Shown here one piece after another: positions 42,760 through 51,813 of a DNA stretch of 64,000 nucleotides; the first letter of the stretch is position 1, and each line of letters starts with the position of its first letter. The stretch spans positions 26,690-90,689 of the forward strand of contig NZ_DF967539.1 of assembly GCF_000971475.1 (NCBI RefSeq). The letters are read 5' to 3'. A model generated the notes under the pieces. That model saw nothing but the letters and a program-made list of their open reading frames with translations, did not search any database and was not told the DNA's origin. Made by a program: the position numbers and the translations under genes. The DNA is from Sulfuricella sp. T08 (GTDB lineage Bacteria; Pseudomonadota; Gammaproteobacteria; Burkholderiales; Sulfuricellaceae).

Positions 42760-43430
42760 GTACGCTGCAGATTGTCTTTGTACTGCTGCGGCGCGAGCTG
42801 ATGCTGGCCATGAGGCGGCGCGGGGATGTGCTTACCGTGCTGTTTTTTTTCGTCATCGTCGCCAGCCTGTTTCCGCTTGGCGTGGGGCCTGATCCCAAGC
42901 TGCTGCGATTGATGGGTGGCGGAGTGGTGTGGGTGGCTGCCCTGCTTGCGGCGATGTTGTCTCTCGGTCGGATGTTCGCCAGCGATTACGCCGATGGCAC
43001 GCTGGAACAGCTGGTTTTGACGCCGACTCCCCCGGTGGTCTGGATTACCGGTAAAATACTGGCGCACTGGCTGGTGAGCGGGGTGCCGCTGATTCTCGTG
43101 GCGCCGGTGCTGGGCGTTCAGTTCGGCCTGTCAAACGAGGCGCTGGTCGTGCTGGTGTTTTCGCTGCTGCTCGGGACGCCGGTGCTGTCCCTGATCGGTG
43201 CGATCGGCGCCGCCCTGACTCTGGGGTTGCGCGGCGGCGGCGTGCTGGTGTCGCTGCTGGTGTTGCCGCTCTATATCCCGGTGCTGATTTTTGGCGCCGG
43301 CGCGGTGGATGGTGCGATGTCTGGCCTGGGTTCGGAAGCCCATCTTTCGTTGCTGGGCAGTATTTTAATTTTAGCTTTCATGCTGACGCCGTGGGCGGTT
43401 TCGGCGGCTTTGCGGATTTCGATTGAATAA
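42756..43430 (+). CDS. ccmB: Heme exporter permease CcmB
   Basis: 224 residues with six hydrophobic segments; family motifs LFFFVIVASLFPLGVGPDP, YADGTLEQL, GLRGGGVLVSLLVLPLYIPVLIFGAG. Partner of CcmA. Its start overlaps the ccmA stop by 4 bp (ATGA). Confidence 0.96.
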   Translation: MSTLQIVFVLLRRELMLAMRRRGDVLTVLFFFVIVASLFPLGVGPDPKLLRLMGGGVVWVAALLAAMLSLGRMFASDYADGTLEQLVLTPTPPVVWITGKILAHWLVSGVPLILVAPVLGVQFGLSNEALVVLVFSLLLGTPVLSLIGAIGAALTLGLRGGGVLVSLLVLPLYIPVLIFGAGAVDGAMSGLGSEAHLSLLGSILILAFMLTPWAVSAALRISIE

Positions 43431-43431
43431 C

Positions 43432-43493
43432 GCCCTCTCCTCAATCCTCTCCCACAAGTGGGCGAGGAAGCAAACGTATAAAGGCGCTTGTTT
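43432..43493. repeat. Dispersed hairpin repeat, family 1, copy 2 (ccmB-ccmC gap)
   Basis: CCTCTCCCACAAGTGGGCGAGG followed by a tail ending GGCGCTTGTTT, 3 bp before the ccmC ATG; it aligns over about 60 bp with the copy in front of dsbD. It is the only real gap in the ccm operon. Confidence 0.75.
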
Positions 43494-43496
43494 AGA

Positions 43497-44240
43497 ATGA
43501 ACAGCATAAACTGGTACAAATATTCCTCTCCGGCGACTTTCTACGGCCTTGCCGGGAAGTTGATCCCCTGGTTTTACAGTGCGGCTGCTCTTTTTTGCGT
43601 GGCCGGCCTGTATCTCGGGCTGGTCCTCGCGCCCACCGATTTCCAGCAGAGCGATGCCTACCGCATCATCTTCATCCACGTGCCCGCCGCCTGGATGTCC
43701 ATGTTCATCTACGTGGTGATGGCGTGCTGGGCGGCGCTTGGGCTGGCTTTCAATACGCGTCTGTCGTTCATGATGGCGAGTGCTCTTGCCCCCACCGGTG
43801 CCATGCTGACTTTCGTCTCCTTGTGGACGGGGGCGCTGTGGGGCAAGCCGACCTGGGGTGCATGGTGGGTTTGGGATGCGCGCCTGACTTCTGAGCTGAT
43901 CCTGTTTTTCCTGTATCTAGGCTTTATGGCGCTGCAGGCGGCGATCGACGATCCGCGCCGCGCCGACCGAGCCGGTGCATTGATCGCACTGGTGGGCGTG
44001 GTCAACGTGCCGATCATCTATTTTTCCGTCAGATGGTGGAATACCCTGCATCAGGGTGCCTCGGTGAGCATGACGAAAGCGCCGAGCATGGCCGCCATCA
44101 TGCTCGTGGGCATGCTGGTGATGGCGCTGGCCGCGTGGATGTACGCCATCGCGGCAGCGTTGTCCCGGGCGCGCAGCATCATCCTTGAGCGTGAGAAAAA
44201 TAGCCAGTGGGTGGCGCAAATGGTGGAGGCCGAGGTATGA
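43497..44240 (+). CDS. ccmC: Heme transporter CcmC
   Basis: 247 residues from ATG 43497. Six transmembrane helices and the WWD domain WGAWWVWDARLTSEL, with flanking conserved histidines (IIFIHVPAAW; WWNTLHQG). It loads heme onto CcmE. Start codon lies directly after a family 1 repeat, which offers no clear Shine-Dalgarno sequence. Confidence 0.96.
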   Translation: MNSINWYKYSSPATFYGLAGKLIPWFYSAAALFCVAGLYLGLVLAPTDFQQSDAYRIIFIHVPAAWMSMFIYVVMACWAALGLAFNTRLSFMMASALAPTGAMLTFVSLWTGALWGKPTWGAWWVWDARLTSELILFFLYLGFMALQAAIDDPRRADRAGALIALVGVVNVPIIYFSVRWWNTLHQGASVSMTKAPSMAAIMLVGMLVMALAAWMYAIAAALSRARSIILEREKNSQWVAQMVEAEV

Positions 44241-44458
44241 CTGGAATAGCCATGCACTGGAATAGCTGGTCGGAATTTTTGCACATGGGGGGCTATGCCT
44301 TTTACGTGTGGGGATCCTATGGCGTGACCGCGGTCCTGATTGTCGGCGAGATCCTGTTGTTGAGGGCGCACCGGCAAAAGGCGTTGACGCTGGCAAAACG
44401 TACTGTGAAATATGGCAAGGTCGAGAAGGAAGAGGGTAACGATGAAATCGCGGCATAA
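44237..44458 (+). CDS. ccmD: Heme exporter protein CcmD
   Basis: 73 residues from ATG 44237, overlapping ccmC by 4 bp. Small single-helix protein ([22 protein letters not shown]) preceded by [10 protein letters not shown] and followed by a basic tail, the CcmD pattern. It helps release holo-CcmE from CcmABC. Confidence 0.9.
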   Translation: MTGIAMHWNSWSEFLHMGGYAFYVWGSYGVTAVLIVGEILLLRAHRQKALTLAKRTVKYGKVEKEEGNDEIAA

Positions 44459-44903
44459 GAAACTGTTATTGGTCGCCATCGCGGTGATCGCCTTGGGCGT
44501 TATCGCAGCGCTGGTGCTTAATGCTTTTCGCAGCAATCTGGTGTTTTTCTTCAGTCCGACGCAGGTGGTCAAGGGCGAGGCGCCTCGTGATCGCTCTTTC
44601 CGGGTGGGTGGACTGGTCGAGAAAGGCAGCCTGGTTCGTGAGAAAGACGGCGTGACCGCACATTTCCGCGTCACCGATACGATGCAAACCATTTCGGTTG
44701 ATTACACCGGCCTGCTGCCGGACTTGTTCAAGGAAGGCAAAGGCGTGGTGGCGGAAGGCCGTCTGACAGACAGCGGTGTGTTTGTCGCAACGCAGGTACT
44801 GGCCAAGCACGACGAAAACTATATGCCGCCAGAAGCGGCCAGTGCGCTTGAGCAGGCGCAAAAAGCCCAGAAAACCCTAGTCCCACCGCCAGAAAGCAAA
44901 TAA
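44442..44903 (+). CDS. ccmE: Heme chaperone CcmE
   Basis: 153 residues from ATG 44442, overlapping ccmD by 17 bp. N-terminal membrane anchor, then an OB-fold with [14 protein letters not shown] and the covalent heme-binding histidine in [13 protein letters not shown]. It carries heme from CcmC to CcmF. Confidence 0.95.
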   Translation: MKSRHKKLLLVAIAVIALGVIAALVLNAFRSNLVFFFSPTQVVKGEAPRDRSFRVGGLVEKGSLVREKDGVTAHFRVTDTMQTISVDYTGLLPDLFKEGKGVVAEGRLTDSGVFVATQVLAKHDENYMPPEAASALEQAQKAQKTLVPPPESK

Positions 44904-46828
44904 TGATTCCAGAACTCGGTAATTTCTCGTTAATGCTGGCGTTAATGCTGGCGCTGACCCAAAGCATCCTGCCGCTGGCGGGTGCCGCTCGTAACAACGC
45001 GGCATGGATGTCGGTTGCCAGGCCGGCTGCACGCGCTCAGTTCCTCTTCGTCGCCATCGCTTTTGGTTGCCTGGCCTATTCATTCCTGGTCAATGACTTT
45101 TCAGTCCTGAATGTCGTGCAACATTCCTTTTCCAAGCTTCCGCCCATTTATCGCTTTACCGCTACCTGGGGTTCGCATGAAGGTTCGCTGCTGCTGTGGA
45201 CATTCATCCTTGCCCTGTGGACGCTGGCGGTGACCCTGTTCAGCCGTCATCTGCCCGATGACATGGTGGCGCGGGTGATCGGCGTGATGGGTCTGGTCAG
45301 CTGCGGCTTGCTGCTGTTCATGCTCATCACTTCCAATCCTTTCCTCCGCTTGTTGCCGGCAGCCATGGACGGCTCCGACCTGAATCCGCTGCTGCAGGAC
45401 CCGGGCATGGTGATACATCCGCCCATCCTGTACATGGGCTATGTCGGGTTTTCCGTAGCATTCGCTTTCGCTCTGGCCGCACTGATTTCCGGCAAGCTGG
45501 ATGCCAGTTGGGCGCGCTGGTCTCGCCCCTGGACAACCGCAGCATGGTCATTCCTGACCTTGGGTATCATGATGGGCAGCTGGTGGGCCTATTATGAGCT
45601 GGGCTGGGGCGGGTGGTGGTTCTGGGATCCTACCGAAAACGCTTCGCTGATGCCCTGGCTGGTAGGTACGGCACTGATCCATTCTCTGGCGGTGACGGAA
45701 AAACGCGGCACCTTCAAGGCGTGGACGGTGTTTCTCGCCATCGGTGCATTCTCCCTGAGCTTGCTCGGCACGTTCCTGGTGCGTTCCGGCGTGCTGTCTT
45801 CGGTGCACTCCTTCGCTACCGATCCGGCACGTGGACTGTTCATTCTCGCCTTCCTCGCAGTGGTTATCGGCGGCTCGCTGCTGCTGTTTGCGTTCCGTGC
45901 TTCCCAGGTCGGCCTGGGCGGCCGTTTCGCGCTGGTGTCGCGTGAATCTTTCCTGATGGCCAATAACATCCTGCTCCTGACGGCGTGTGGTGCGGTGCTG
46001 CTGGGCACGCTTTACCCGTTGTTTCTCGACGCGCTTAATCTGGGCAAGATTTCGGTCGGCCCACCGTATTTCAACTCCGTGTTCGTGCCCCTGGTCACAC
46101 CGTTGCTGTTGCTGATAGGTGTTGGCCCAATGGCGCGCTGGAAACAGGCCAGCGTGCCTGAGCTGGCTGCCCGGCTGAAATGGGGTTTTGGCGCCAGTGT
46201 TGTGGTCGCGCTACTGCTGCCCTTGACCTTGGGTGCCTGGAAGCCGATGGTCTCCCTGGGTATTTTGCTGGCCCTGTGGATCGTTATCAGTATCGCCATT
46301 AACGTGCAAGGCCGTTTACGCGGTGGTGGCGGGTGGTCGGCGAACTTTTACGGAATGAATCTGGCCCACTTCGGCGTGGCTGTTGCCGTCATCGGCGTCA
46401 CCATGGTGTCGGCCTACGAGACCGAGCGCAACGTGCGCATGAACGTGGGCGATACCATTACCTTGAAGGGTTACACCTTCCTTTTCAAGGGGGCGCAAGA
46501 TGTGGATGGCCCCAATTACAAGGCGGCGCGCGGCACCCTGGAGGTAAGCAGCAATGGCAAGCCGGTCACCACACTTTACCCGGAAAAGCGTACCTATACG
46601 GCGTCCGGCATGCCTTTCACCGAATCGGCGATCGACTACGGTTTCACGCGCGACCTGTATACCGCGATGGGGGAGCCGCTGGATGGCGGCGCCTGGAGCG
46701 TGCGGCTGTTTCACAAACCGTTCGTGGTTTGGATCTGGATCGGTGCGGTGCTGATGGCCCTGGGCGGTGCGATGTCGATTACCGACCGGCGCTATCGCTC
46801 GCGCAAGAAAGGGAGGGCTGGAGCATGA
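44903..46828 (+). CDS. ccmF: Cytochrome c heme lyase subunit CcmF
   Basis: 641 residues, the usual length, many transmembrane segments. WWD domain GWGGWWFWDPTENASLMPWL near 235 and conserved His blocks (FTATWGSHEGSLLLW; HPPILYMGYVG). It transfers heme from CcmE to apocytochrome together with CcmH/I. One-base overlap with ccmE. Confidence 0.96.
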   Translation: MIPELGNFSLMLALMLALTQSILPLAGAARNNAAWMSVARPAARAQFLFVAIAFGCLAYSFLVNDFSVLNVVQHSFSKLPPIYRFTATWGSHEGSLLLWTFILALWTLAVTLFSRHLPDDMVARVIGVMGLVSCGLLLFMLITSNPFLRLLPAAMDGSDLNPLLQDPGMVIHPPILYMGYVGFSVAFAFALAALISGKLDASWARWSRPWTTAAWSFLTLGIMMGSWWAYYELGWGGWWFWDPTENASLMPWLVGTALIHSLAVTEKRGTFKAWTVFLAIGAFSLSLLGTFLVRSGVLSSVHSFATDPARGLFILAFLAVVIGGSLLLFAFRASQVGLGGRFALVSRESFLMANNILLLTACGAVLLGTLYPLFLDALNLGKISVGPPYFNSVFVPLVTPLLLLIGVGPMARWKQASVPELAARLKWGFGASVVVALLLPLTLGAWKPMVSLGILLALWIVISIAINVQGRLRGGGGWSANFYGMNLAHFGVAVAVIGVTMVSAYETERNVRMNVGDTITLKGYTFLFKGAQDVDGPNYKAARGTLEVSSNGKPVTTLYPEKRTYTASGMPFTESAIDYGFTRDLYTAMGEPLDGGAWSVRLFHKPFVVWIWIGAVLMALGGAMSITDRRYRSRKKGRAGA

Positions 46829-47349
46829 AGCGTTTCCTGATTCCCCTGGGGATTTTCATCGTGCTGGTGGGTTTCCTCGGCATCGGCCTCAAGCTCGATC
46901 CACGCGAAGTGCCTTCGCCTCTGATCGGCAAGCCGGCGCCCGATTTCAAACTTGGAGTACTGTCCGACCCGGCCAAACAACTGAGCCCGGCGGACCTGCG
47001 CGGCAAAGTCTGGCTGTTCAACGTGTGGGCCTCATGGTGCGCCTCCTGCCGGCAGGAGCATGAAGTATTGCTCGATTTGTCTAAGCAGGGTGGTGTGCCG
47101 ATCTATGGCATGGACTACAAGGACCAGCCGGGCGATGCGCAGGCGGTGCTTAATCGCTACGGGAATCCCTATGTGGAGACTGTGGTTGATCTCGATGGAC
47201 GAGTGGGCATCAACTATGGGGTGTACGGCGTTCCCGAGACCTATCTCATCGACAAAAACGGCATCATTCGCTACAAGCACACCGGGCCGGTGACGCGCGA
47301 GAGCCTGGACAAGAAAATTCTCCCCCTGGTGAAGGAGTTGCAGCAATGA
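46825..47349 (+). CDS. ccmG: Periplasmic thioredoxin CcmG/DsbE
   Basis: 174 residues from ATG 46825 (4-bp overlap with ccmF). Membrane anchor IPLGIFIVLVGFLGIGL and a thioredoxin domain with WASWCASCRQE, GMDYKDQ and cis-Pro block YGVYGVPETYLID. It reduces apocytochrome thiols and is probably recharged by the DsbD at 3.1 kb. Confidence 0.95.
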   Translation: MKRFLIPLGIFIVLVGFLGIGLKLDPREVPSPLIGKPAPDFKLGVLSDPAKQLSPADLRGKVWLFNVWASWCASCRQEHEVLLDLSKQGGVPIYGMDYKDQPGDAQAVLNRYGNPYVETVVDLDGRVGINYGVYGVPETYLIDKNGIIRYKHTGPVTRESLDKKILPLVKELQQ

Positions 47350-47810
47350 GACCGTGGATGATAGTGCTCGCCCTATGGCTGCCGTTTTCCGTCATGGCTG
47401 ACGAAGCCAAACCGGTAGCCGCAGATCCCGTGCTGGAGCAGCGCATGATCAAGCTTTCCGAAGACTTGCGCTGCCTGGTGTGCCAGAACGAATCGCTGGC
47501 GGGTTCCCGTGCGGACCTGGCGCAGGATCTGCGTCAGGAGATCCGCGAGCAGATGAGTGCCGGAAAGAGCGACAAAGAGGTCATCGACTATCTTACCCAG
47601 CGCTATGGAGATTTCGTTCTTTACAATCCGCCTGTCAAACCGCTGACCTGGCTGTTGTGGTTCGGCCCGTTCGCGCTGCTGACTGGCGCGGTCGGTGGTC
47701 TCTATGCCTATATCAAGCGACGCGGCAACCGCCCCGTCGACGAACCCTTATCCGAAGAAGAGAAGAAACGCGTGGCGGCTCTACTTGGTAACAACGGAAA
47801 TAAATCATGA
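47346..47810 (+). CDS. ccmH: Cytochrome c maturation protein CcmH
   Basis: 154 residues. Signal peptide (VLALWLPFSVMA), the apocytochrome-thiol motif LRCLVCQNESLAGS, and a single membrane helix near the C-terminus (LLWFGPFALLTGAVGGLYAYI). Thiol partner of CcmG. Overlaps ccmG by 4 bp. Confidence 0.95.
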   Translation: MRPWMIVLALWLPFSVMADEAKPVAADPVLEQRMIKLSEDLRCLVCQNESLAGSRADLAQDLRQEIREQMSAGKSDKEVIDYLTQRYGDFVLYNPPVKPLTWLLWFGPFALLTGAVGGLYAYIKRRGNRPVDEPLSEEEKKRVAALLGNNGNKS

Positions 47811-49099
47811 GCAATTTCTGGACGATTTCACTGTTCTGGGCACTCTTTCTCCTCTTTATCGCAGTGGCGCTGGCATTCGTTTTGCCGCCATTGCTGCGGC
47901 GTGATGTCAGGCCCGGGCGGATGAATCAGGTGGATAGAAAAGAGGCCAATGTTGCCATCTATTACGATCAGCTGGCCGAATTGAAGGCGGATCTCGATAG
48001 CGGAGATCTGGATGCAGCGCAATACGAGGATGCCCGGCGGGAAATCGAAAAGCGCCTGAGCGAGGATGTGCCGCTGGAATCCGCGCCTGTCGCGACTGTC
48101 CAGGCAGGTCGCTGGCCGGGGTTTGTGCTGGCCGGAGCGATTCCGGTGCTGGCGATCGCATTGTATGTGAGCCTGGGCAATCCCGAAGCACTGCTCACGT
48201 CACGCACCGAAGCTCCGGCGGCGGTGGCAGAACAAGGCCAACACGATGCGGCCCCCATGATCGCAGCTCTGGAAGCCAAGCTGAAGGCGAAGCCGGATGA
48301 TGCTGCCGGCTGGTACATGCTGGCACGCAGCTATGCCTCTATTGGAAAGTTCGACGAGTCCGCACGGGCGTTCGAGAAAGCTGCCGCGCTGCTTCCGGAC
48401 GATGCGCGCTTGCTGGCGGACTATGCCGATGCGCTCGCCATGGCGCAGGGACAGAGTTTGCAGGGCAAGCCGCTGGAGCTGATCAATAAGGCACTCAAGC
48501 TGAATCCGAACGATGAAAAGACGTTGAATCTTGCCGCGTCTGCTGCTTATCAGAGCAAGGATTTTGCTCAGGCCGCTGCGTATTGGCGTCGGTTGCTCAA
48601 GCTTATCCCGCCGGAGGCGGATATCGTCAAGGACATTACGGCTGCAATTGAAGAGGCTGACAAGCTTGCGGGCAGTCTTGGAGGTCTGGATAACTTGAGC
48701 CAGCTGAATGAAAAAGGCAGCGCAGGTGAAAAAACAGAACAACCGCAGCAGGGTGCGGCGGCTATTTCAGGCATGGTGACGGTGAGCAAAGAGCTCATCG
48801 CCAAGTTGAGCCCCGCGGACAAGGTGTTTATTTTTGCGCAGGCGCCGCAAGGCCCCAAAATGCCCATAGCCAGCTTGAAGCTCGACTCCAAACAGCTCCC
48901 TTACCACTTTACACTGGATGATTCCGTGTCCATGTCGCCGAGTGACAAGCTGTCGAATCATGCTGAAGTGATGATCAGTGCGCGTGTGTCGAAATCGGGT
49001 CAGCCCATGGCGCAAAGCGGGGACTTGCAGGGGAAAATCGGTCCGGTCAAGCTCGGGCAGCAAGGTGTGGCTATCGTTATCGATACCGTCGTGCCATGA
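47807..49099 (+). CDS. ccmI: Cytochrome c maturation protein CcmI (TPR)
   Basis: 430 residues. Two N-terminal helices (FWALFLLFIAVALAFVLPPLL and WPGFVLAGAIPVLAIALYVSL) flank a cytoplasmic leucine-zipper-like loop. A periplasmic TPR region follows (AGWYMLARSYASIGKFDESARAFEKA) and a C-terminal beta domain (PADKVFIFAQAPQGPKMPIA). It holds apocytochrome C-termini for heme ligation. End of the ccm operon. Confidence 0.93.
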   Translation: MSNFWTISLFWALFLLFIAVALAFVLPPLLRRDVRPGRMNQVDRKEANVAIYYDQLAELKADLDSGDLDAAQYEDARREIEKRLSEDVPLESAPVATVQAGRWPGFVLAGAIPVLAIALYVSLGNPEALLTSRTEAPAAVAEQGQHDAAPMIAALEAKLKAKPDDAAGWYMLARSYASIGKFDESARAFEKAAALLPDDARLLADYADALAMAQGQSLQGKPLELINKALKLNPNDEKTLNLAASAAYQSKDFAQAAAYWRRLLKLIPPEADIVKDITAAIEEADKLAGSLGGLDNLSQLNEKGSAGEKTEQPQQGAAAISGMVTVSKELIAKLSPADKVFIFAQAPQGPKMPIASLKLDSKQLPYHFTLDDSVSMSPSDKLSNHAEVMISARVSKSGQPMAQSGDLQGKIGPVKLGQQGVAIVIDTVVP

Positions 49100-49120
49100 T
49101 CGTTTAGCTAAAAACGGCGA

Positions 49121-49247
49121 TTCACCGCAGAGGACGCGGAGGAATTCAAATGCTTGATGAAAAAATGCACTCCCCTGATGGGTGACTCTGCATAACTTGG
49201 CAATGCTTTGTTTTTCCTCAGCGGCCTCCGCGTCCTCTGCGGTTCAA
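49121..49247. repeat. Inverted-repeat element, family 2, copy D (ccmI-msrB gap)
   Basis: Left arm TTCACCGCAGAGGACGCGGA, right arm CCTCCGCGTCCTCTGCGG ending GTTCAA. The arms are near-perfect complements with a longer internal spacer than the other three copies. It lies between the convergent ccmI and msrB genes. Confidence 0.8.
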
Positions 49248-49262
49248 TAGCTTTTTCCAGGT

Positions 49263-49724
49263 TTAATTCGTGTCGAATAGCCTGCGGTATTCGCCGTAAC
49301 CCTCTTTCTCCAGGTATTCCTTCGGTATGAACCGCAGCGATGCCGAGTTCATGCAGTAGCGCTGGCCGGTGGGGGCGGGGCCGTCATCGAAGAGATGCCC
49401 CAGGTGCGAATCGCTGAGCTTGCTGCGGACCTCGGTGCGCGCCATGAGGTGCGAGCGGTCTTCGTGCAGGGCTACATGGGCCGGTTCCAGCGGTTGGGTG
49501 AAGCTGGGCCAGCCTGTGCCTGAGTCGAATTTGTCGAGGGAACTGAACAGCGGTTCGCCCGATACGACATCAACGTAGATGCCTTCTTTTTTGTTGTCCC
49601 AATAGGCGTTGCGGAATGCCCATTCCGTTCCGTTTTCCTGAGTGACCTGATATTGCTCCGAATCCAGACGTTTTTTTAGTTCGCTCGCGTCCGGCTTGCG
49701 GTATCCACTGCCGTTCCATGCCAT
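49263..49724 (-). CDS. msrB: Peptide-methionine (R)-S-oxide reductase
   Basis: 153 residues from ATG 49724, preceded by AGGAGGG. Motifs [25 protein letters not shown] and the catalytic block [11 protein letters not shown]. The zinc-binding CXXC pairs of many MsrB proteins are absent (zinc-free form). It repairs methionine-R-sulfoxide in the cytosol. Confidence 0.95.
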   Translation of the reverse strand: MAWNGSGYRKPDASELKKRLDSEQYQVTQENGTEWAFRNAYWDNKKEGIYVDVVSGEPLFSSLDKFDSGTGWPSFTQPLEPAHVALHEDRSHLMARTEVRSKLSDSHLGHLFDDGPAPTGQRYCMNSASLRFIPKEYLEKEGYGEYRRLFDTN

Positions 49725-49983
49725 TGCCTGCCCTCCTATAATAATTTCGACCACAAACAGCGTCGCGTGTTTCGATTTATTAGTGCCCACAGCTTTAAGC
49801 GTCCTTAATCAGGATATGAATTTGCTGTAACACTAACTTTGTGGCGCGGCTTCCAATTTCAATAGCAACGGCAGCGCTGTGGAATTCCTTCTGGTTGATC
49901 TATGGTTTGCGATTTTTTGTCATGAGCTTACCTCTGAGTCGGGAGTAGCCTGGAATTTTATTCTAGTTGGTGTTTTGCAAACT

Positions 49984-50673
49984 CTAGGCTTCCATGTAAC
50001 CGGTGGTTGACTTTGGCCCTAGCTGTTCGAGTATGAGTTTGAGCTGCACAATTTCCTGTTCCAGCTCGTTGACGCGCAGCTCCAGCATGTCTAGTCTTTC
50101 ACGCTCTACGTCGGTTAGTTCGGCGGCGTGGTGCGTGCTCCCGGAAAACTCCATCGCTGGCGCGTCGCCGCTGAACAGATGCATGTAACGCGATTCCCTT
50201 TTTCCAGGTTCGCGTGGAAGCTTCGCGACAAAAGGTCCATCGCTACGTTCCATCAGACGATCCAGCGCGGATTCGACTTCCTGCATGTCGCCGAATTTGC
50301 ACAGGCGGTTGGTGTGGGTGCGCAGTTCTCCCGGAGTCTGCGGACCGCGCAGCAACAGCGCGCAAATGATGCCGAGTTCCTGCTCCGAAAATTTCAGGAT
50401 GCCGAATTCGGTATTGCAGAAACGATGCTTGTATTTCGTGGTGCGGCTGCCGAAGCCGCTTTGATCGCTGGCCAGGGATCTCTTGACGAGCGCATCCAGC
50501 GTTTCCTGAACCGTTGCCTCATCCAGATCCAGGACCGGCTCGCGATTGCTTTTCTGGTTGCACGCATTGGTCAGCGCGTTGAGCGAGAGCGGGTATTGAT
50601 CGGGTGTGGTGATTTCCTTTTCGATCAGGGCGCCGATGACGCGCGCTTCATACAGGGTGAGTTCGATATCCAT
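49984..50673 (-). CDS. YceH/DUF480 family protein
   Basis: 229 residues. Two winged-helix-like units: the N-terminal [28 protein letters not shown] and a second with [19 protein letters not shown], then a coiled coil at the C-terminus ([20 protein letters not shown]). Typical YceH; its function is not established. Followed upstream by srkA on the same strand. Confidence 0.88.
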   Translation of the reverse strand: MDIELTLYEARVIGALIEKEITTPDQYPLSLNALTNACNQKSNREPVLDLDEATVQETLDALVKRSLASDQSGFGSRTTKYKHRFCNTEFGILKFSEQELGIICALLLRGPQTPGELRTHTNRLCKFGDMQEVESALDRLMERSDGPFVAKLPREPGKRESRYMHLFSGDAPAMEFSGSTHHAAELTDVERERLDMLELRVNELEQEIVQLKLILEQLGPKSTTGYMEA

Positions 50674-50709
50674 CAGTTATTTCCTTGTCAGCCGTGATCG
50701 TTCTTGATA

Positions 50710-51699
50710 CTAGCCCAGAACCAGCGGGGGTTCGTCCATTAGTGCGGCCTGTTCGCGGAGGGCGAGGATCTGGTCTTGCCAGTAGCGCTGGGTGTTGAAC
50801 CAGGGGAAGCTGGCGGGAAAGGCCGGGTCGCTCCAGCGCTGAGCCAGCCAGCCGGAATAGTGGATCAGGCGCAGTGTACGCAGTGCCTCCACCAGCAGCA
50901 GTTCGCGCGGGTTAAAATCGTGGAATTCCCTATAGCCTTCCATGAAGTCGGAAAGCTGCCGGGTCATCTCGGCGCGGTCGCCGGAAAGGAGCATCCAGAT
51001 GTCCTGCATGGCCGGGCCCATGCGACAGTCGTCAAAATCGACGAAGTGCGGGCCGGTGTCGGACCACAACACGTTACCGGGATGACAGTCGCCGTGGAGC
51101 CGGATCAGAGCAACGGGTTCGGCGCGTGCAAAGGCTGACCGCACGCGCTGCAGGGCATCTTCAACGGTGGAGATGTAGGCGGCTTCAAGATCGGGCGGGA
51201 TGAAACCGTTGGCGGTGATGTAACGGTAGGGCTCCTCGCCGAAGGTCTCGATGCTGATCGTGGGGCGGTGGGCAAAGGGTTCGATGGCGCCGACCGCATG
51301 GATGCGGCCGATGAAGCGGCCCATCCATTCCAGGGTATCGGGGTCGTCCAGTTCCGGTGCCCGTCCCGGCTGGCGCGGGGAAATCGTGAAGCGGAAACCC
51401 TCGAATTCATGCAGGGTGCGCCCGGTTTTGTCGACCAGAGGCGCCACGACGGGGATTTCCCGTTCGGCAAGTTCCAGCGTGAAGCGGTGCTCTTCGAGTA
51501 TGGCTTCATCCGTCCAGCGCAGTGGGCGGTAGAATTTGGCGATGACCGGCGTGGTGTCCTCGATGCCGACCTGGTAGACCCGGTTCTCGTAGCTGTTGAG
51601 GGCGAGCAGGCGACCATCGCAGCGCAGGCCCAGACTTTCCACCGCATTCAGGATGCGGTCCGGGGTGAGATCCTGATAGGGCGGGCTGGGCGTGTTCAC
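50710..51699 (-). CDS. srkA: Stress response kinase A (YihE/SrkA)
   Basis: 329 residues, usual length. Aminoglycoside-phosphotransferase-like kinase fold: LNSYENRVYQVG, VIAKFYRPLRW, catalytic HGDCHPGNVLW and metal-binding HFVDFDDCRMGP. SrkA is a Ser/Thr kinase that counters stress-induced cell death in E. coli. Confidence 0.93.
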   Translation of the reverse strand: MNTPSPPYQDLTPDRILNAVESLGLRCDGRLLALNSYENRVYQVGIEDTTPVIAKFYRPLRWTDEAILEEHRFTLELAEREIPVVAPLVDKTGRTLHEFEGFRFTISPRQPGRAPELDDPDTLEWMGRFIGRIHAVGAIEPFAHRPTISIETFGEEPYRYITANGFIPPDLEAAYISTVEDALQRVRSAFARAEPVALIRLHGDCHPGNVLWSDTGPHFVDFDDCRMGPAMQDIWMLLSGDRAEMTRQLSDFMEGYREFHDFNPRELLLVEALRTLRLIHYSGWLAQRWSDPAFPASFPWFNTQRYWQDQILALREQAALMDEPPLVLG

Positions 51700-51813
51700 C
51701 GTGGCTGTTTAACACCGAAATCAAAGGATACATTGTAGCCTTAAATTAGACCCCCATGAGGGCTGTGCGTTATCATTCGCGGCTAGCAACTCGTGTTTCC
51801 ATGAACGGTGATT

